The notes under the pieces were generated by a model, which made no database searches, had not been told where the DNA came from, and worked only from the letters and a program-made list of their open reading frames with translations. From Deltaproteobacteria bacterium (GTDB lineage: Bacteria > UBA10199 > JACPAL01 > JAHFST01): a stretch of DNA of 64,000 bases. Position 1 is the stretch's first letter. Each line of letters opens with the position of its first letter. The DNA lies in NCBI GenBank assembly GCA_023265625.1, contig JAHFST010000002.1, positions 225,024-289,023 on the forward strand. Reading direction: 5' to 3'. Made by a program: the position numbers and the translations under genes. This document shows, in pieces, positions 17,462-26,779 of this stretch.

Positions 17462-18242
17462 ATTGTTACGGAGCGAACACTGTGGCATTCAGTTTGGAGG
17501 GCTCCGAGCGCTTCACGATATTTCCATTCGCATCGCCGCCGGGGAACTTTTGGGGATGATCGGGCCCAATGGTGCGGGGAAGACGACTTTTTTCAATCTC
17601 CTCACGGGGGTCTATCGCGCCACTTCGGGAGTCATTTTTTTCGACGAACATGGGTTGGAAAAACTCAAGACTTTTCAAATCAGTCATTTGGGGATGGCGC
17701 GCACCTTTCAAAATATTCGCCTGTTCGCCGATTTGACGGTAGTCGACAATGTCTTGGTGGCCTTTCATTATCAAATGAAAAGTTCCTTGGGGGCCTCCGT
17801 GGTTCGGGGGGAGAAGTGGCGCGCGGAAGAAATCTCCTGGCATGACACGGCCAGGGAGTTGCTGCAGTTTTTTGGCTTGTGGGAGCGCCGACATGAGCTT
17901 GCTAAGAATCTTCCCTACGGGGATCAACGTCGGCTCGAGATTGTCCGGGCCTTGGCGACGCGTCCCAAGCTGCTTCTTTTGGACGAGCCAGCGGCGGGGA
18001 TGAATCCGACGGAGAAGAACCAATTAATCGGGTTGATTCGCATGGTGCATCAGAAATTTCAACTTGCGATCCTGCTCATCGAGCATGACATGAGCGTGGT
18101 GATGAGTCTCTGTCCGCGTATTATCGTTTTGGATTATGGTGAAATTATCGCTGAGGGGACTCCCCAAGAGATTCGTAACAATCCCAAAGTGATCGAGGCC
18201 TATCTCGGCACGGCTCCTGTAAATTATGTTACTTCAAATTGA
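17454..18242 (+). CDS. livG: Branched-chain amino acid ABC transporter ATPase LivG
   Basis: A 262-residue ABC ATPase. Walker A is GPNGAGKTTFFNLLTG, the LivG-type insert ARTFQNIRLFADLTVVDNVLV follows, the signature is LPYGDQRRLEIVRALA (an L-P-Y-G-D-Q variant common in this family), and Walker B is LLLLDEPAAGMNPTE. It forms the ATPase heterodimer with LivF. It overlaps livF by 17 bases. Confidence 0.95.
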   Translation: MAELLRSEHCGIQFGGLRALHDISIRIAAGELLGMIGPNGAGKTTFFNLLTGVYRATSGVIFFDEHGLEKLKTFQISHLGMARTFQNIRLFADLTVVDNVLVAFHYQMKSSLGASVVRGEKWRAEEISWHDTARELLQFFGLWERRHELAKNLPYGDQRRLEIVRALATRPKLLLLDEPAAGMNPTEKNQLIGLIRMVHQKFQLAILLIEHDMSVVMSLCPRIIVLDYGEIIAEGTPQEIRNNPKVIEAYLGTAPVNYVTSN

Positions 18243-18933
18243 AAATCTTTCGGTTCACTACGGTGCTATTCATGCCCTCAAGGGAATTTCCTTGGAGGTG
18301 GCCGCGGGGGAGATAGTGACCCTGATCGGTCCCAATGGGGCGGGTAAGACCACGCTCCTCCGGACGATATCCGGGGTGTTGCGGGGTTCTTCGGGACAGA
18401 TTCTCTATGATGGATTTCCCATGGAGATGATGCCGCCTCATCGGATTGTGGCTCAAGGGATCGCGCAGGTCCCCGAGGGCCGGCTCATCTTTCAAAATTT
18501 GACCGTTTTGGAAAATTTAGAGCTCGGCGCTTATTCGCGCCGCGATCGCCATGGACTGAAGGTTGAGCAAGAATGGATTTTTCATCTCTTTCCCAGGCTT
18601 CAGGAACGGCTTTCACAACAAGCAGGAACGTTATCCGGCGGTGAACAGCAGATGTTGGCTATCGGACGTGCCTTGATGGCCAAGCCGCGTTTACTGCTTT
18701 TGGATGAACCCTCACTGGGTTTGGCACCCGCCTTGGTGCAACAAATTTTCAAGGCCTTGGTGGAGATCAATCGGCAAGGTACCACTTTGTTACTCGTGGA
18801 ACAGGATGCCTATTTGGCGCTGGAGACCTCACAACGCGGGTATGTGATGGAAACCGGTGAAATTAAGCTGTCTGGAAAAAGTGCGGAGTTGTTGAGTAAT
18901 CCGCAGGTTAAAAAAGCCTATTTAGGGCAATAA
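18226..18933 (+). CDS. livF: Branched-chain amino acid ABC transporter ATPase LivF
   Basis: A 235-residue ABC ATPase completing the importer. Walker A GPNGAGKTTLLRTISG, VAQGIAQVPEGRLIFQNLTV (the LivF-type Q-loop region), signature TLSGGEQQMLAIGRALM and Walker B LLLLDEPSLGLAP are all intact. It is the last gene of the liv operon; the sequence beyond its stop is a dispersed repeat and then a gene on the opposite strand. Confidence 0.95.
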   Translation: MLLQIENLSVHYGAIHALKGISLEVAAGEIVTLIGPNGAGKTTLLRTISGVLRGSSGQILYDGFPMEMMPPHRIVAQGIAQVPEGRLIFQNLTVLENLELGAYSRRDRHGLKVEQEWIFHLFPRLQERLSQQAGTLSGGEQQMLAIGRALMAKPRLLLLDEPSLGLAPALVQQIFKALVEINRQGTTLLLVEQDAYLALETSQRGYVMETGEIKLSGKSAELLSNPQVKKAYLGQ

Positions 18934-18950
18934 CTTTTCCCGCTGCCTCC

Positions 18951-18982
18951 GTGAGATCCTTCGCCTACGGCTCAGGATGACA
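18951..18982. repeat. Short dispersed repeat between convergent genes
   Basis: The stretch GAGATCCTTCGCC, TACGG, CTCAGGATGAC carries partly complementary ends (ATCCT and AGGAT) around a GC-rich centre. It resembles a small interspersed element I know from many bacterial genomes (GAGATTCTTCGC...CTCAGAATGAC type). It sits between the convergent livF and the cation exchanger gene, where it may act as a weak bidirectional hairpin. Confidence 0.5.
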
Positions 18983-18990
18983 AGCGTGCC

Positions 18991-20181
18991 TTACTCCGGG
19001 ACCTTCCGCCACGATCTTTGCAACGAAATCATCAGCCCGTGCCGACTAGAAGGGCTGGCAATCAACCAAAGCAGGGAGAAGAGTAGGTAGACATAGGCGT
19101 AGAGGGTGCGGGCTTCGGTGGTAGTAAAAAAAAGTTGGGTGACAAATAAGGCCATTAGGATGGTGGCCTCGAGCACCGAAAAACTCAAATTAGCGATGAT
19201 CACCAGGGCAAAGAGTGATTGGGCGGATGTCAAAAGTAGCTCTTCACTTTGACGGCTGTCCAATACCATCGGATGAAAGTGCCCCGCGGAAATATTATAG
19301 ATGAGCGGCAACATGCCTACCAGTAAAGTCCACTGGTTGACCTTGGACGACACCAGGGTTGACAAGCTCGATTTGGCCTGCGCCCTGAGGGCAAAGAGAA
19401 TTGCCACAATAAATTCCGGGGATTCGGAGGCCAACGGTGCCAACCACTGTACCAGTAGGAATTCTTCCACACCCAGATGGCGTCCTGTTTCCAGCAATCC
19501 CTCTGCAAAGGGTTCCGCCGCAATAAAAATGATGAATCCGGAGATGAAAAAAAACACCAAGGTGGCCATCACTCGAGGACCGCGCTTCCAGTGGGCGATG
19601 GACTCAATCGGGCCTTCAATATTCGGTTCCTCATGATGGGATTGGGTGGTCTGATAAATGTAGACAGCAAAAATGGACAGCAAGATTATCGTGTCAAACC
19701 AACTGAGACTGCCCTTGATGGGGATGATAAAGGAGTAGAGAGTAGCGACCAACAAAGCGGAAATTTCGAGCCGATTTTCGGACCCTAGTTTGACCTGCTT
19801 GGAGCCCGTCTTGAACCAACTGGTCAAAACAACGGCGGCCCAACCCAGACCGATCAAGAGGCGGTTGGCACCGGTCATATTGGCGGTGGCATAATGGATG
19901 TATTGAGGATCTTTTCCGGCTTCCCAAGCAAAATACATATCCACGGCATATTCCGGAAGAACGGCCACCAAGGCCAAAAAGGCGATGGCCAGGGCTTGCG
20001 GGATTTCAAATTGAGCCAATTCTGCCCCCCAAGAAAGCAAGAAGGCGGCTCCAAAAATGGCTATTCCCGGCGAAATAGCATTCCAAGGAGGGGCCAAATG
20101 GGTCCCGGTGAATCGGAAGTAGGCCCATTGCAGCGATATGAACAGGATCACGGTAATAAAAAGACGGTCTTTAAGTTTCAT
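18991..20181 (-). CDS. Sodium/calcium exchanger-family (CaCA) membrane protein
   Basis: A 396-residue polytopic membrane protein of about ten helices. The two inverted alpha-repeats that define the Ca2+/cation antiporter superfamily are visible: ALVAVLPEYAVDMYFAW with ATANMTGANRLLIGLGW in the first half, and APLASESPEFIVAILFALRA with SSKVNQWTLLVGMLPL in the second. The acidic residues in PEY and SPEF are the expected ion ligands. It probably exports Ca2+ or a related cation using Na+ or H+. The patatin gene lies 44 bases upstream on the same strand. Confidence 0.85.
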   Translation of the reverse strand: MKLKDRLFITVILFISLQWAYFRFTGTHLAPPWNAISPGIAIFGAAFLLSWGAELAQFEIPQALAIAFLALVAVLPEYAVDMYFAWEAGKDPQYIHYATANMTGANRLLIGLGWAAVVLTSWFKTGSKQVKLGSENRLEISALLVATLYSFIIPIKGSLSWFDTIILLSIFAVYIYQTTQSHHEEPNIEGPIESIAHWKRGPRVMATLVFFFISGFIIFIAAEPFAEGLLETGRHLGVEEFLLVQWLAPLASESPEFIVAILFALRAQAKSSLSTLVSSKVNQWTLLVGMLPLIYNISAGHFHPMVLDSRQSEELLLTSAQSLFALVIIANLSFSVLEATILMALFVTQLFFTTTEARTLYAYVYLLFSLLWLIASPSSRHGLMISLQRSWRKVPE

Positions 20182-20225
20182 AGTTACCGAGGGCTAATAG
20201 AAATGGGCGATAAACTCAAGTGGAA

Positions 20226-21470
20226 TCACAGTTGGAGAAAGTCTTTGATTTCATCGCGCATGCTCCGCGCATCTTCAAAGCCCAATTCCAACAAGGCCTT
20301 GATGTAGTCGGGGATAAAGGCAATGTAAGAAAGCAAGTCGACTCCCGCGGTTGGGTCGACATCCAAAAAACGCACCAGAAAACGTTCAAATCCACTTAAA
20401 TCAGCCGAACGATGCCGTTGAAAAATATGACTGAACAATTCCGCGATATCTTGACTGGGACGAATTCGCAAGACTTGCAAACGCTTGAGGCCCCGATTGG
20501 CGATGTCGCCGCGGATATTTTTTTTATGCAGCATTTCATTCAGGTCATGGAGGTAGTTTTTACCGTATAGTTCTTCGGTCCAATCGACGATCTTATTGAT
20601 CCGTTCCAATTGTTCGAGGTCATATTGCAATCGATCCAGAAAGACGGCATTCATGACGCGTCCCAAGACCTGGCCCATGGAGGGAGGTTCTCCGCGTTTG
20701 CCGTGACTCGGAATCGTTTCATCCGTCTTGGCGCGATGATGGAGGCTGACCACAAAGACCCCGTCGGCCCCCAGCTGGATGGCGGGGGACATCGGCGTGT
20801 TGAGCCGGAGGCTCCCATCGGTATAGTAGACGCCCTGGATTGGAACGGTCGGAAAAATCATCGGGATGGCCCCGGAGGCCTTGGCATGAATGGCTCGAAT
20901 CCGGCTAAAGTGATGAATGTATTCTCCCGTATATTCAACGCTGGGATGTTTATCGATGAAGAGCTCGAGTCTCCCGGTAAACACATTGGTAGCGGTGATG
21001 GAGATGGCTTGGCAGATCCCGGCGCGAATATTTTTGGCAATGGCCGGCCAGGGGATGACTTTTTCGAGAAACCCCTGAAATGGTGTGGTGTCGAGAAAAC
21101 CGGGAAAGTGGGCGAGACCCTGAGTCCACAGATCCCGCCGAAAAATATTCCTCACAATGCCTTTGCCGCTTTTTACCAAAAATTGCACCAAGGCGGTCTG
21201 ATCGCGCCGGTAGACGGAATCGGCCTTCACGTCCTGCCACAAGCGCCAGATATCCTTCCCTTGGAGCATGGAATCGTGGGCCGTTGCCACCATAAAGCTG
21301 GTGTTAATCGCCCCGACACTGGAGCCGCATTGGATCTCAAAGGGCCGAAGTCCCCCCTCAGCCCCCGGGATCATCGTCCGGATATAATGAATGATCCCTG
21401 CCTCATACGCCCCCCGAGCCCCACCTCCGGAGAGCACCATGCCAAGCTTTCTAGGCGATTTTTTACTCAC
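20226..21470 (-). CDS. Patatin-like phospholipase
   Basis: A 414-residue patatin-family serine hydrolase. The oxyanion motif SGGGARGAYEAG (14-25), the nucleophile elbow CGSSVGA with Ser51, and the catalytic Asp in YTDGSLRLNTP make a complete Ser-Asp dyad. The roughly 150 residues after the catalytic domain are helical and lack known motifs. There is no signal peptide. Proteins of this type act on phospholipids or acyl esters in bacteria, sometimes as effectors; context here does not indicate a role. Confidence 0.88.
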   Translation of the reverse strand: MSKKSPRKLGMVLSGGGARGAYEAGIIHYIRTMIPGAEGGLRPFEIQCGSSVGAINTSFMVATAHDSMLQGKDIWRLWQDVKADSVYRRDQTALVQFLVKSGKGIVRNIFRRDLWTQGLAHFPGFLDTTPFQGFLEKVIPWPAIAKNIRAGICQAISITATNVFTGRLELFIDKHPSVEYTGEYIHHFSRIRAIHAKASGAIPMIFPTVPIQGVYYTDGSLRLNTPMSPAIQLGADGVFVVSLHHRAKTDETIPSHGKRGEPPSMGQVLGRVMNAVFLDRLQYDLEQLERINKIVDWTEELYGKNYLHDLNEMLHKKNIRGDIANRGLKRLQVLRIRPSQDIAELFSHIFQRHRSADLSGFERFLVRFLDVDPTAGVDLLSYIAFIPDYIKALLELGFEDARSMRDEIKDFLQL

Positions 21471-21632
21471 TTTGATTAGTTTACGCTAAATCAATGTTAA
21501 GATCTATAAGAATATCAAGTGTTTATGACGCAGTAAGTTGCTAGATTCTAGAGTGAACCTTGAAGACGGAGGTTTTGTAAAACATTGAAATTATTTACAA
21601 AAATAGTTACTCCGTCTTACAAAAAAAATGGC

Positions 21633-21660
21633 TTGATTTTGGTGGAAACGGGCTTATCTA
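21633..21660 (+). promoter_or_regulatory. Candidate htpG promoter
   Basis: TTGATT (21633-21638) and TATCTA (21655-21660), spaced 16 bases, lie 48 bases ahead of the htpG ATG. Matches to the vegetative consensus are only moderate. No convincing heat-shock sigma factor sequence was seen. The rest of the 237-bp gap (21471-21707) is A/T-rich and shows no gene. Confidence 0.3.
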
Positions 21661-21707
21661 CGTCACTCTAAACGGTGGCCTAACCTTAAAAACTCTACGG
21701 AGGCATT

Positions 21708-23576
21708 ATGGCGGAAGAATCTCAGGAACGGATTGAGTTTAAAACCGATGTCAAACAACTGCTCGATTTGGTCACGCACTCGCTTTACTCCCATCGGGAG
21801 ATCTTTCTCCGGGAACTGATCTCCAATGCCTCCGATGCCATCGATAAGGCCCGGTTTGCCGCCTTGACCGATCCGGCATTGTTGGAAGGAAATGCGGATT
21901 GGGGGATTAAACTGAGTGTCGATAAGGCCAATCTCACCCTCACGATCTCCGATAATGGCTGCGGGATGACTCGGGAAGAGCTCATTGAGCACATTGGTAC
22001 CATTGCCCGGTCTGGGACGAAGGCCTTTCTCGAACAACTCAAAAAAGCGGGGGGAAAAGATCAACCGGAACTCATTGGCCAATTTGGGGTGGGATTTTAC
22101 TCATCCTTTATGGTGGCCGATCTCGTGACGGTTCGGACCCGGGCCCATGGTAGCACCGGATGGCAATGGGTCTCAGAGGGGCAGGGGAGCTTTGAGTTGA
22201 CCTCTTGTGAGCATCCGGGGCGCGGTACGGATGTGGTGCTTCATCTCAAAAAAGAGGCGGAAGAATATCTGGAAACACATGCGTTACGCAGCCTCGTGCA
22301 AAAATATTCCGACTTTGTCGAACATCCGATCTCCATGGAAATCGAGAAAAAGGATGAGGTCCTGAATTCGCGTCAGGCCCTGTGGCTTCGTTCCAAGTCG
22401 GAAGTGAAACCGGAAGAGTATCAAGAATTCTACAAACACCTTTCCCACGATTTTAATGAACCGTTGAAGACGATTCATTATGGCGCCGAGGGGACCTTGG
22501 AATTTAAGGTCCTGCTCTACATCCCGAGCAAGGCCCCTTACGATTTGTTTCGCAAGGAGTCCTTTAAAGGCCTGCAACTCTACATTAAGCGCGTTTTCAT
22601 TATGGAAGAATGCAAGAAACTGTTGCCGGAATATCTTCGCTTCCTCCACGGCGTGGTGGACTGCAGCGATCTTCCCCTCAACGTCTCCCGCGAGATCCTG
22701 CAAGATGATCCGCGCTTGACCCAGATCCAAAAAAATCTGACTGGCAAGGTGCTCGGTGTCTTGAAAGATATGAAGGAACATGAGCCGGAGAATTACCTGA
22801 AATTTTATCGGGAGTTTGGCCCCGTCTTAAAAGAAGGGCTGCACTATGACCACGGGCACAAGGAGCAGATTTCAGACCTGATGTTGTTTGAATCGACTAA
22901 GTCGGAAGCCGGGGCCTTGCGCACCCTCAAGGATTATGTTCGAGACATGCGACTGGCCCAAAAAAACATCTACTATTTGATCGCCGAAAATCGTTCCAAG
23001 GCGTTGGCTTCGCCCCATTTGGAGATTTTTCGGAGCCAGGATATTGAGGTGTTGTTGCTGACCGACGCTGTGGATGAATGGGTCATTCCAGCCCTGGGTG
23101 AGTATGATAAAAAACCGCTGAAGCCGGTGAATCAGGGGGCCCTTGATGACAGCGATGTGAAGGGAGACGAGGGAAATCTCAAGCAATGGAACAAGACGTA
23201 TGGGGCCCTGTTGAAGAGTTTGCAAACGCCTTTGGATGAAAACATTAAAGAAGTGAGGCTCTCGACTCGTTTGACGGATAGCGCTTGTTGTCTCACCAGT
23301 GAAACGGGGGGGATGACGCCGCAGATGGAGCGGATGTTTCAGGCGATGGGCCAGGCCGTTCCCAAACAGAAGAAGATTTTGGAACTCAATCCCAAACATC
23401 CGTTGTTAGAGGCATTGCAAAAGATTCATGCCAAGGACAAGGAATCAGCCATCTTAACGGACTACGCCAGGCTCCTCTATGATCAAGCCATCCTCTCCGA
23501 AGGCGGCGCGCTGCCCGACGCCTTGCACTTTACCAAAAAGGTGAGCGAGCTGATGGTGAAGGCCCTATCTCATTAG
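21708..23576 (+). CDS. htpG: Chaperone HtpG (Hsp90)
   Basis: A 622-residue bacterial Hsp90, the ATP-driven chaperone dimer of the cytoplasm. The N-terminal ATPase has SLYSHREIFLRELISNASDA, the DNGCGM nucleotide motif, IGTIARSGTKAFL and IGQFGVGFYSSFMVADLV; the middle domain begins around 230 with the catalytic-loop region ending NVSREILQDD. Length is normal. The gene's stop overlaps by a few bases the end of an unknown gene on the opposite strand. Confidence 0.97.
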   Translation: MAEESQERIEFKTDVKQLLDLVTHSLYSHREIFLRELISNASDAIDKARFAALTDPALLEGNADWGIKLSVDKANLTLTISDNGCGMTREELIEHIGTIARSGTKAFLEQLKKAGGKDQPELIGQFGVGFYSSFMVADLVTVRTRAHGSTGWQWVSEGQGSFELTSCEHPGRGTDVVLHLKKEAEEYLETHALRSLVQKYSDFVEHPISMEIEKKDEVLNSRQALWLRSKSEVKPEEYQEFYKHLSHDFNEPLKTIHYGAEGTLEFKVLLYIPSKAPYDLFRKESFKGLQLYIKRVFIMEECKKLLPEYLRFLHGVVDCSDLPLNVSREILQDDPRLTQIQKNLTGKVLGVLKDMKEHEPENYLKFYREFGPVLKEGLHYDHGHKEQISDLMLFESTKSEAGALRTLKDYVRDMRLAQKNIYYLIAENRSKALASPHLEIFRSQDIEVLLLTDAVDEWVIPALGEYDKKPLKPVNQGALDDSDVKGDEGNLKQWNKTYGALLKSLQTPLDENIKEVRLSTRLTDSACCLTSETGGMTPQMERMFQAMGQAVPKQKKILELNPKHPLLEALQKIHAKDKESAILTDYARLLYDQAILSEGGALPDALHFTKKVSELMVKALSH

Positions 23577-24499
23577 GTGGAGGCCATGGGGGCTTCCTCG
23601 GCAAAGACAAAAACCGGCGAAGTAAAGATCCATTCCCATCTCGCGCGGCGCGGGGCCAAGGGAGAACTTGCGTCGAACATTTTATCAAATACCTCCCGGA
23701 ACCGGTCGATTCCGTAGTAAATGGCGAAGGCCAACTGGTTGAGCGGATGGCTCTCGAGATAATCAAAGAAGGATGCGTGTTTTGCCCGCATTTTGTCCAA
23801 GATCTCGGCCGGGGCATCATTGGCCTTCATAAATCTCCAACCGGCAATGGAGGGGATGATTTGCGAGAAAGCGTGTACAAACAGCCCCAGTTCCGCAATG
23901 GGAACGACTCCAGGCCTGCCGTATTCATCAACTGTCACGGACTCTCCGGAAAAAAGTTTCACACCGGCCCATTGCGCGCCCAGTCCGGCTTCTATGGTTG
24001 CCAACATTTCATCACTCAAGATATGAAATCTGGAGAGCATGAGTTCACGGATCACGTTGGTCGGCATCAATCCATCTTGTACGAGCGAGGCCACTTGGGC
24101 GATCTGGCTTGCACCAGGAGTGACTCGCGCCCTGGTGCTTAGGGCTTTTTGCAGGTACCAAGTCATCGTATCGAATTGAAAGGCTTGAGGCCTCGTTAAT
24201 ACTCGGGCCAGATGGAGTGCGAGCGCGTAATCACCCCCGTCAATAGACCTTTTGAGATCTCTCAGCCCCTCCATACGACTCTCCGGGTCTCGGAACAACA
24301 TTGTCACGACTCCAGGATGGGACGCCCACCTGATTACCCTATCCAAGCTTTCACCCAACGTGGCGACACAAGGTAAAACGATATCGTCTCCATGTGAGAG
24401 GGTTTCAATGGCCCTAGGAGCGACATCGAGAAAATGCCTCACACAAAGGAGCCTTGCCCCAGGAGACCCGAATAGAGCGCTTGGATAGTGGGCCGTCAT
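23573..24499 (-). CDS. Protein of unknown function (308 residues)
   Basis: A 308-residue soluble-looking protein that I do not recognise. It begins MTAHYPSALFGSPGARLLC and is mostly predicted alpha-helix with no membrane segment, signal peptide, metal-binding cluster or nucleotide motif that I can see. The ATG at 24499 is preferred to the TTG at 24517 permitted by the frame. It is convergent with htpG, their ends overlapping by four bases, and is 51 bases from hemG, which is downstream on the same strand. A single-gene unit seems likely. Confidence 0.7.
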   Translation of the reverse strand: MTAHYPSALFGSPGARLLCVRHFLDVAPRAIETLSHGDDIVLPCVATLGESLDRVIRWASHPGVVTMLFRDPESRMEGLRDLKRSIDGGDYALALHLARVLTRPQAFQFDTMTWYLQKALSTRARVTPGASQIAQVASLVQDGLMPTNVIRELMLSRFHILSDEMLATIEAGLGAQWAGVKLFSGESVTVDEYGRPGVVPIAELGLFVHAFSQIIPSIAGWRFMKANDAPAEILDKMRAKHASFFDYLESHPLNQLAFAIYYGIDRFREVFDKMFDASSPLAPRRARWEWIFTSPVFVFAEEAPMAST

Positions 24500-24550
24500 G
24501 ATTGAGTTATCGTCCAAATAATTTGAAAGTTGCTGCTCATTTTACACATT

Positions 24551-25870
24551 TTAAATCACCAATGCGGCGGCATGCGCCACGGTATCGGGCATGCTGATAC
24601 CCCCCAAGTAATTGCCGGCCAAGCGAATAGCCGGGTAGGGTGCTAGGGCCCTTTCGGTCTTTTCAATGATCTTGCCGTACCCCAGCTCATATTGCGGGAT
24701 GGCTTGCGGATGACGGCGCATATGTAAAATTTCGGGTGATTCCTTTAAATGAAACAGGCGGCGAACTTCCTGATGAATGAGGGAACGCAATTGTTCCGCA
24801 GAAAGATCCACTTGATCGGGGTGATGCATTCCCCCGGCGTAGACGGTGAGGTAGTGATATCTTTGATTGCGAAATAATTCCGGAAAACTACTCGAGTTCC
24901 ATAAGACCCCCAAAATGGCGCGATTTTCCAAGGAGGGGATGAGCATCCCAAAGCCGGCGAAGGGATAAGACTCACTGCGAGTGACCCGAAGATGCGCCGT
25001 GATGACGGGGGCGTAGTGTATTTGCTCCAAGACGGATAATTCAGGAATGGATTTTTTGAGCAATTGAGCTGCAATATAAGCCGGGACGGTGAGATAAAGC
25101 TGTTGGGCATGATAGGTTCTACGGTCCGTGACCACCTTGACCCCGGACGAATCGGGGATGATTTCCAACGGCAGTTCCGAAAAGTGCAATGCATGAGCGG
25201 GCAATTGTTCCCTCGCACGGATAAAGATGGATTCCAGGCCCTGCTTGAGTTGATAAATTTGTGGAGAGGTCTTGTGAAGTTTTTTCCGGCCGATCAGGTA
25301 GCGCAGCAACGAGCCGGAATCTATTTCCGCTTGGGACATGGTTGGAAAGGCGGCGGATAGTGAGAGGCGATGCACGTCACCGGCATAGATGCCTGAGACA
25401 AAAGGGTCTGCAAAATAATTGGCCACTTCAGGCCCAAAGTGTCTGGCAAAAAAATCCCAAACCGATTCCTCTTCTGGCGGCTTATCCGGAACATAGGCAA
25501 TCTCTCGGAGGAACCGGAGTTGACCAGTCAGGCTCAATACCGGGCTTGTGAAGAGATCTTGAGGTTTTTGCGGCAAGGCGAGAATTTTGCCACCCTTGAG
25601 GATGTAACGATGTTGGGCCCGCGGGTCGGGGACTATCAAATCTTCCTCTAGTTGCAGCAGACGCAAAAGTTCAAAAATGTCATTGGATTTATTGGTGAAG
25701 GAATTGGGCCCAAATTCGAAACAACCTTCTTGTGTCCATTTTGTTTCTATCTTACCGCCGAGCCGCGTGGTGGCCTCGATCAAGACAAAGGGTAGACCCC
25801 TTTGATGGAGGTGCACCGCGATTGTGGTCCCAGCGAGTCCGCCGCCAATAATGAGATGATCGATGTTCAT
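24551..25870 (-). CDS. Protoporphyrinogen oxidase (HemG/HemY flavoprotein type)
   Basis: A 439-residue FAD-dependent oxidase of the HemY-type protoporphyrinogen oxidase family, the penultimate step of heme synthesis. The dinucleotide motif is LIIGGGLAGTTIAVHLHQRG near the start, followed by EATTRLGGKIETKW; the C-terminus ends IRLAGNYLGGISMPD, the second FAD motif. The ATG at 25870 overlaps the acyltransferase stop (ATGA), showing coupled translation; the longer frame upstream lies inside that gene. Its closeness to the cytochrome oxidase operon fits a heme supply role. Related amine oxidases are the alternative. Confidence 0.87.
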   Translation of the reverse strand: MNIDHLIIGGGLAGTTIAVHLHQRGLPFVLIEATTRLGGKIETKWTQEGCFEFGPNSFTNKSNDIFELLRLLQLEEDLIVPDPRAQHRYILKGGKILALPQKPQDLFTSPVLSLTGQLRFLREIAYVPDKPPEEESVWDFFARHFGPEVANYFADPFVSGIYAGDVHRLSLSAAFPTMSQAEIDSGSLLRYLIGRKKLHKTSPQIYQLKQGLESIFIRAREQLPAHALHFSELPLEIIPDSSGVKVVTDRRTYHAQQLYLTVPAYIAAQLLKKSIPELSVLEQIHYAPVITAHLRVTRSESYPFAGFGMLIPSLENRAILGVLWNSSSFPELFRNQRYHYLTVYAGGMHHPDQVDLSAEQLRSLIHQEVRRLFHLKESPEILHMRRHPQAIPQYELGYGKIIEKTERALAPYPAIRLAGNYLGGISMPDTVAHAAALVI

Positions 25871-26652
25871 CCGAGTAGGCCGAAAAAATGGCGTCGTGAG
25901 AGGCCGATAGTTTTGATGCGTTCGGCCTCGGCTAAAACGCGTTGATGAAGTTCTACGACACAATGCTTATCTTTGTGTTGATGCGGTTTGTAGCGGTGGG
26001 TGATGGGCTTGCCGATGTAATGAGTCAATTTGACCGGGAATGGAAGCAGTCCGAGACCGAAAAAGAGGGGGAGGGGCACAAAGATGTTTCGCCATCGATG
26101 GTAGCCATTGACCAGCATGACATAAGCGTCATCAATGCCGATGGAGATGCATGGGATGATCGGGACACCGGCGGCAATCGCTACTTTTACAAAACCATAA
26201 TGATCATTCCAGAGGAGTTCGTATTTGTGGAAGGAGGATTTGACGGCCTCCTGGGCGCCCCCGGGACAGACAATCATGGCATGACTCCCGCGTAAAATTC
26301 GCAGAGCGTTTTTTGGCGAGCCATCCACGATGCCTAAATTCAGCATGATTTCCCGGACGAAGGGCAGTTTCCAAGACAAGTGTTCGGCGACTCCCCGGGC
26401 ATGACGGCCGCGGTCGAGGAGGAGATGGCGCGCAAAAAAAGCCAGGTCGATAAAGAAAAAACCATGATTCATGGCCAAGATAACGCCGCCTTTTTTTGGA
26501 ATATTTTCTATCCCCACCACTTCGTAACGGAAATATTTTTCGGCATAAGCCAATATTCCAAAGAGGATGCGGGCAAGACGCGCGTCAAACCAATGCAACT
26601 TATTTTCGTCGCCGGGTTGATAGGGATCGCTCAATAGGTGCTTCTTGGGCAT
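25867..26652 (-). CDS. 1-acylglycerol-3-phosphate-type acyltransferase (PlsC/DGAT-like)
   Basis: A 261-residue acyltransferase of the PlsC superfamily. ILAMNHGFFFID supplies the catalytic His and, after five residues, Asp, a spacing seen in the TMEM68/DGAT2-like subgroup, and IVCPGGAQEAV matches the FPGGxREA substrate motif. It should transfer an acyl chain to a glycerolipid or similar alcohol at the inner membrane. It is co-transcribed with the downstream protoporphyrinogen oxidase gene, with which it shares the overlap ATGA. The precise acceptor is unknown. Confidence 0.82.
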   Translation of the reverse strand: MPKKHLLSDPYQPGDENKLHWFDARLARILFGILAYAEKYFRYEVVGIENIPKKGGVILAMNHGFFFIDLAFFARHLLLDRGRHARGVAEHLSWKLPFVREIMLNLGIVDGSPKNALRILRGSHAMIVCPGGAQEAVKSSFHKYELLWNDHYGFVKVAIAAGVPIIPCISIGIDDAYVMLVNGYHRWRNIFVPLPLFFGLGLLPFPVKLTHYIGKPITHRYKPHQHKDKHCVVELHQRVLAEAERIKTIGLSRRHFFGLLG

Positions 26653-26779
26653 CCATGAGACTTAGCGGTCGGACTAAAGATTGTCAACAAACCGCAGGCT
26701 TTTTCTTGACTGAATAAAATCGATATGTTAGCAGAGCCTTTCTTTTTTTACTTTTGTAAGAATGTAACTACAGAGTGGG

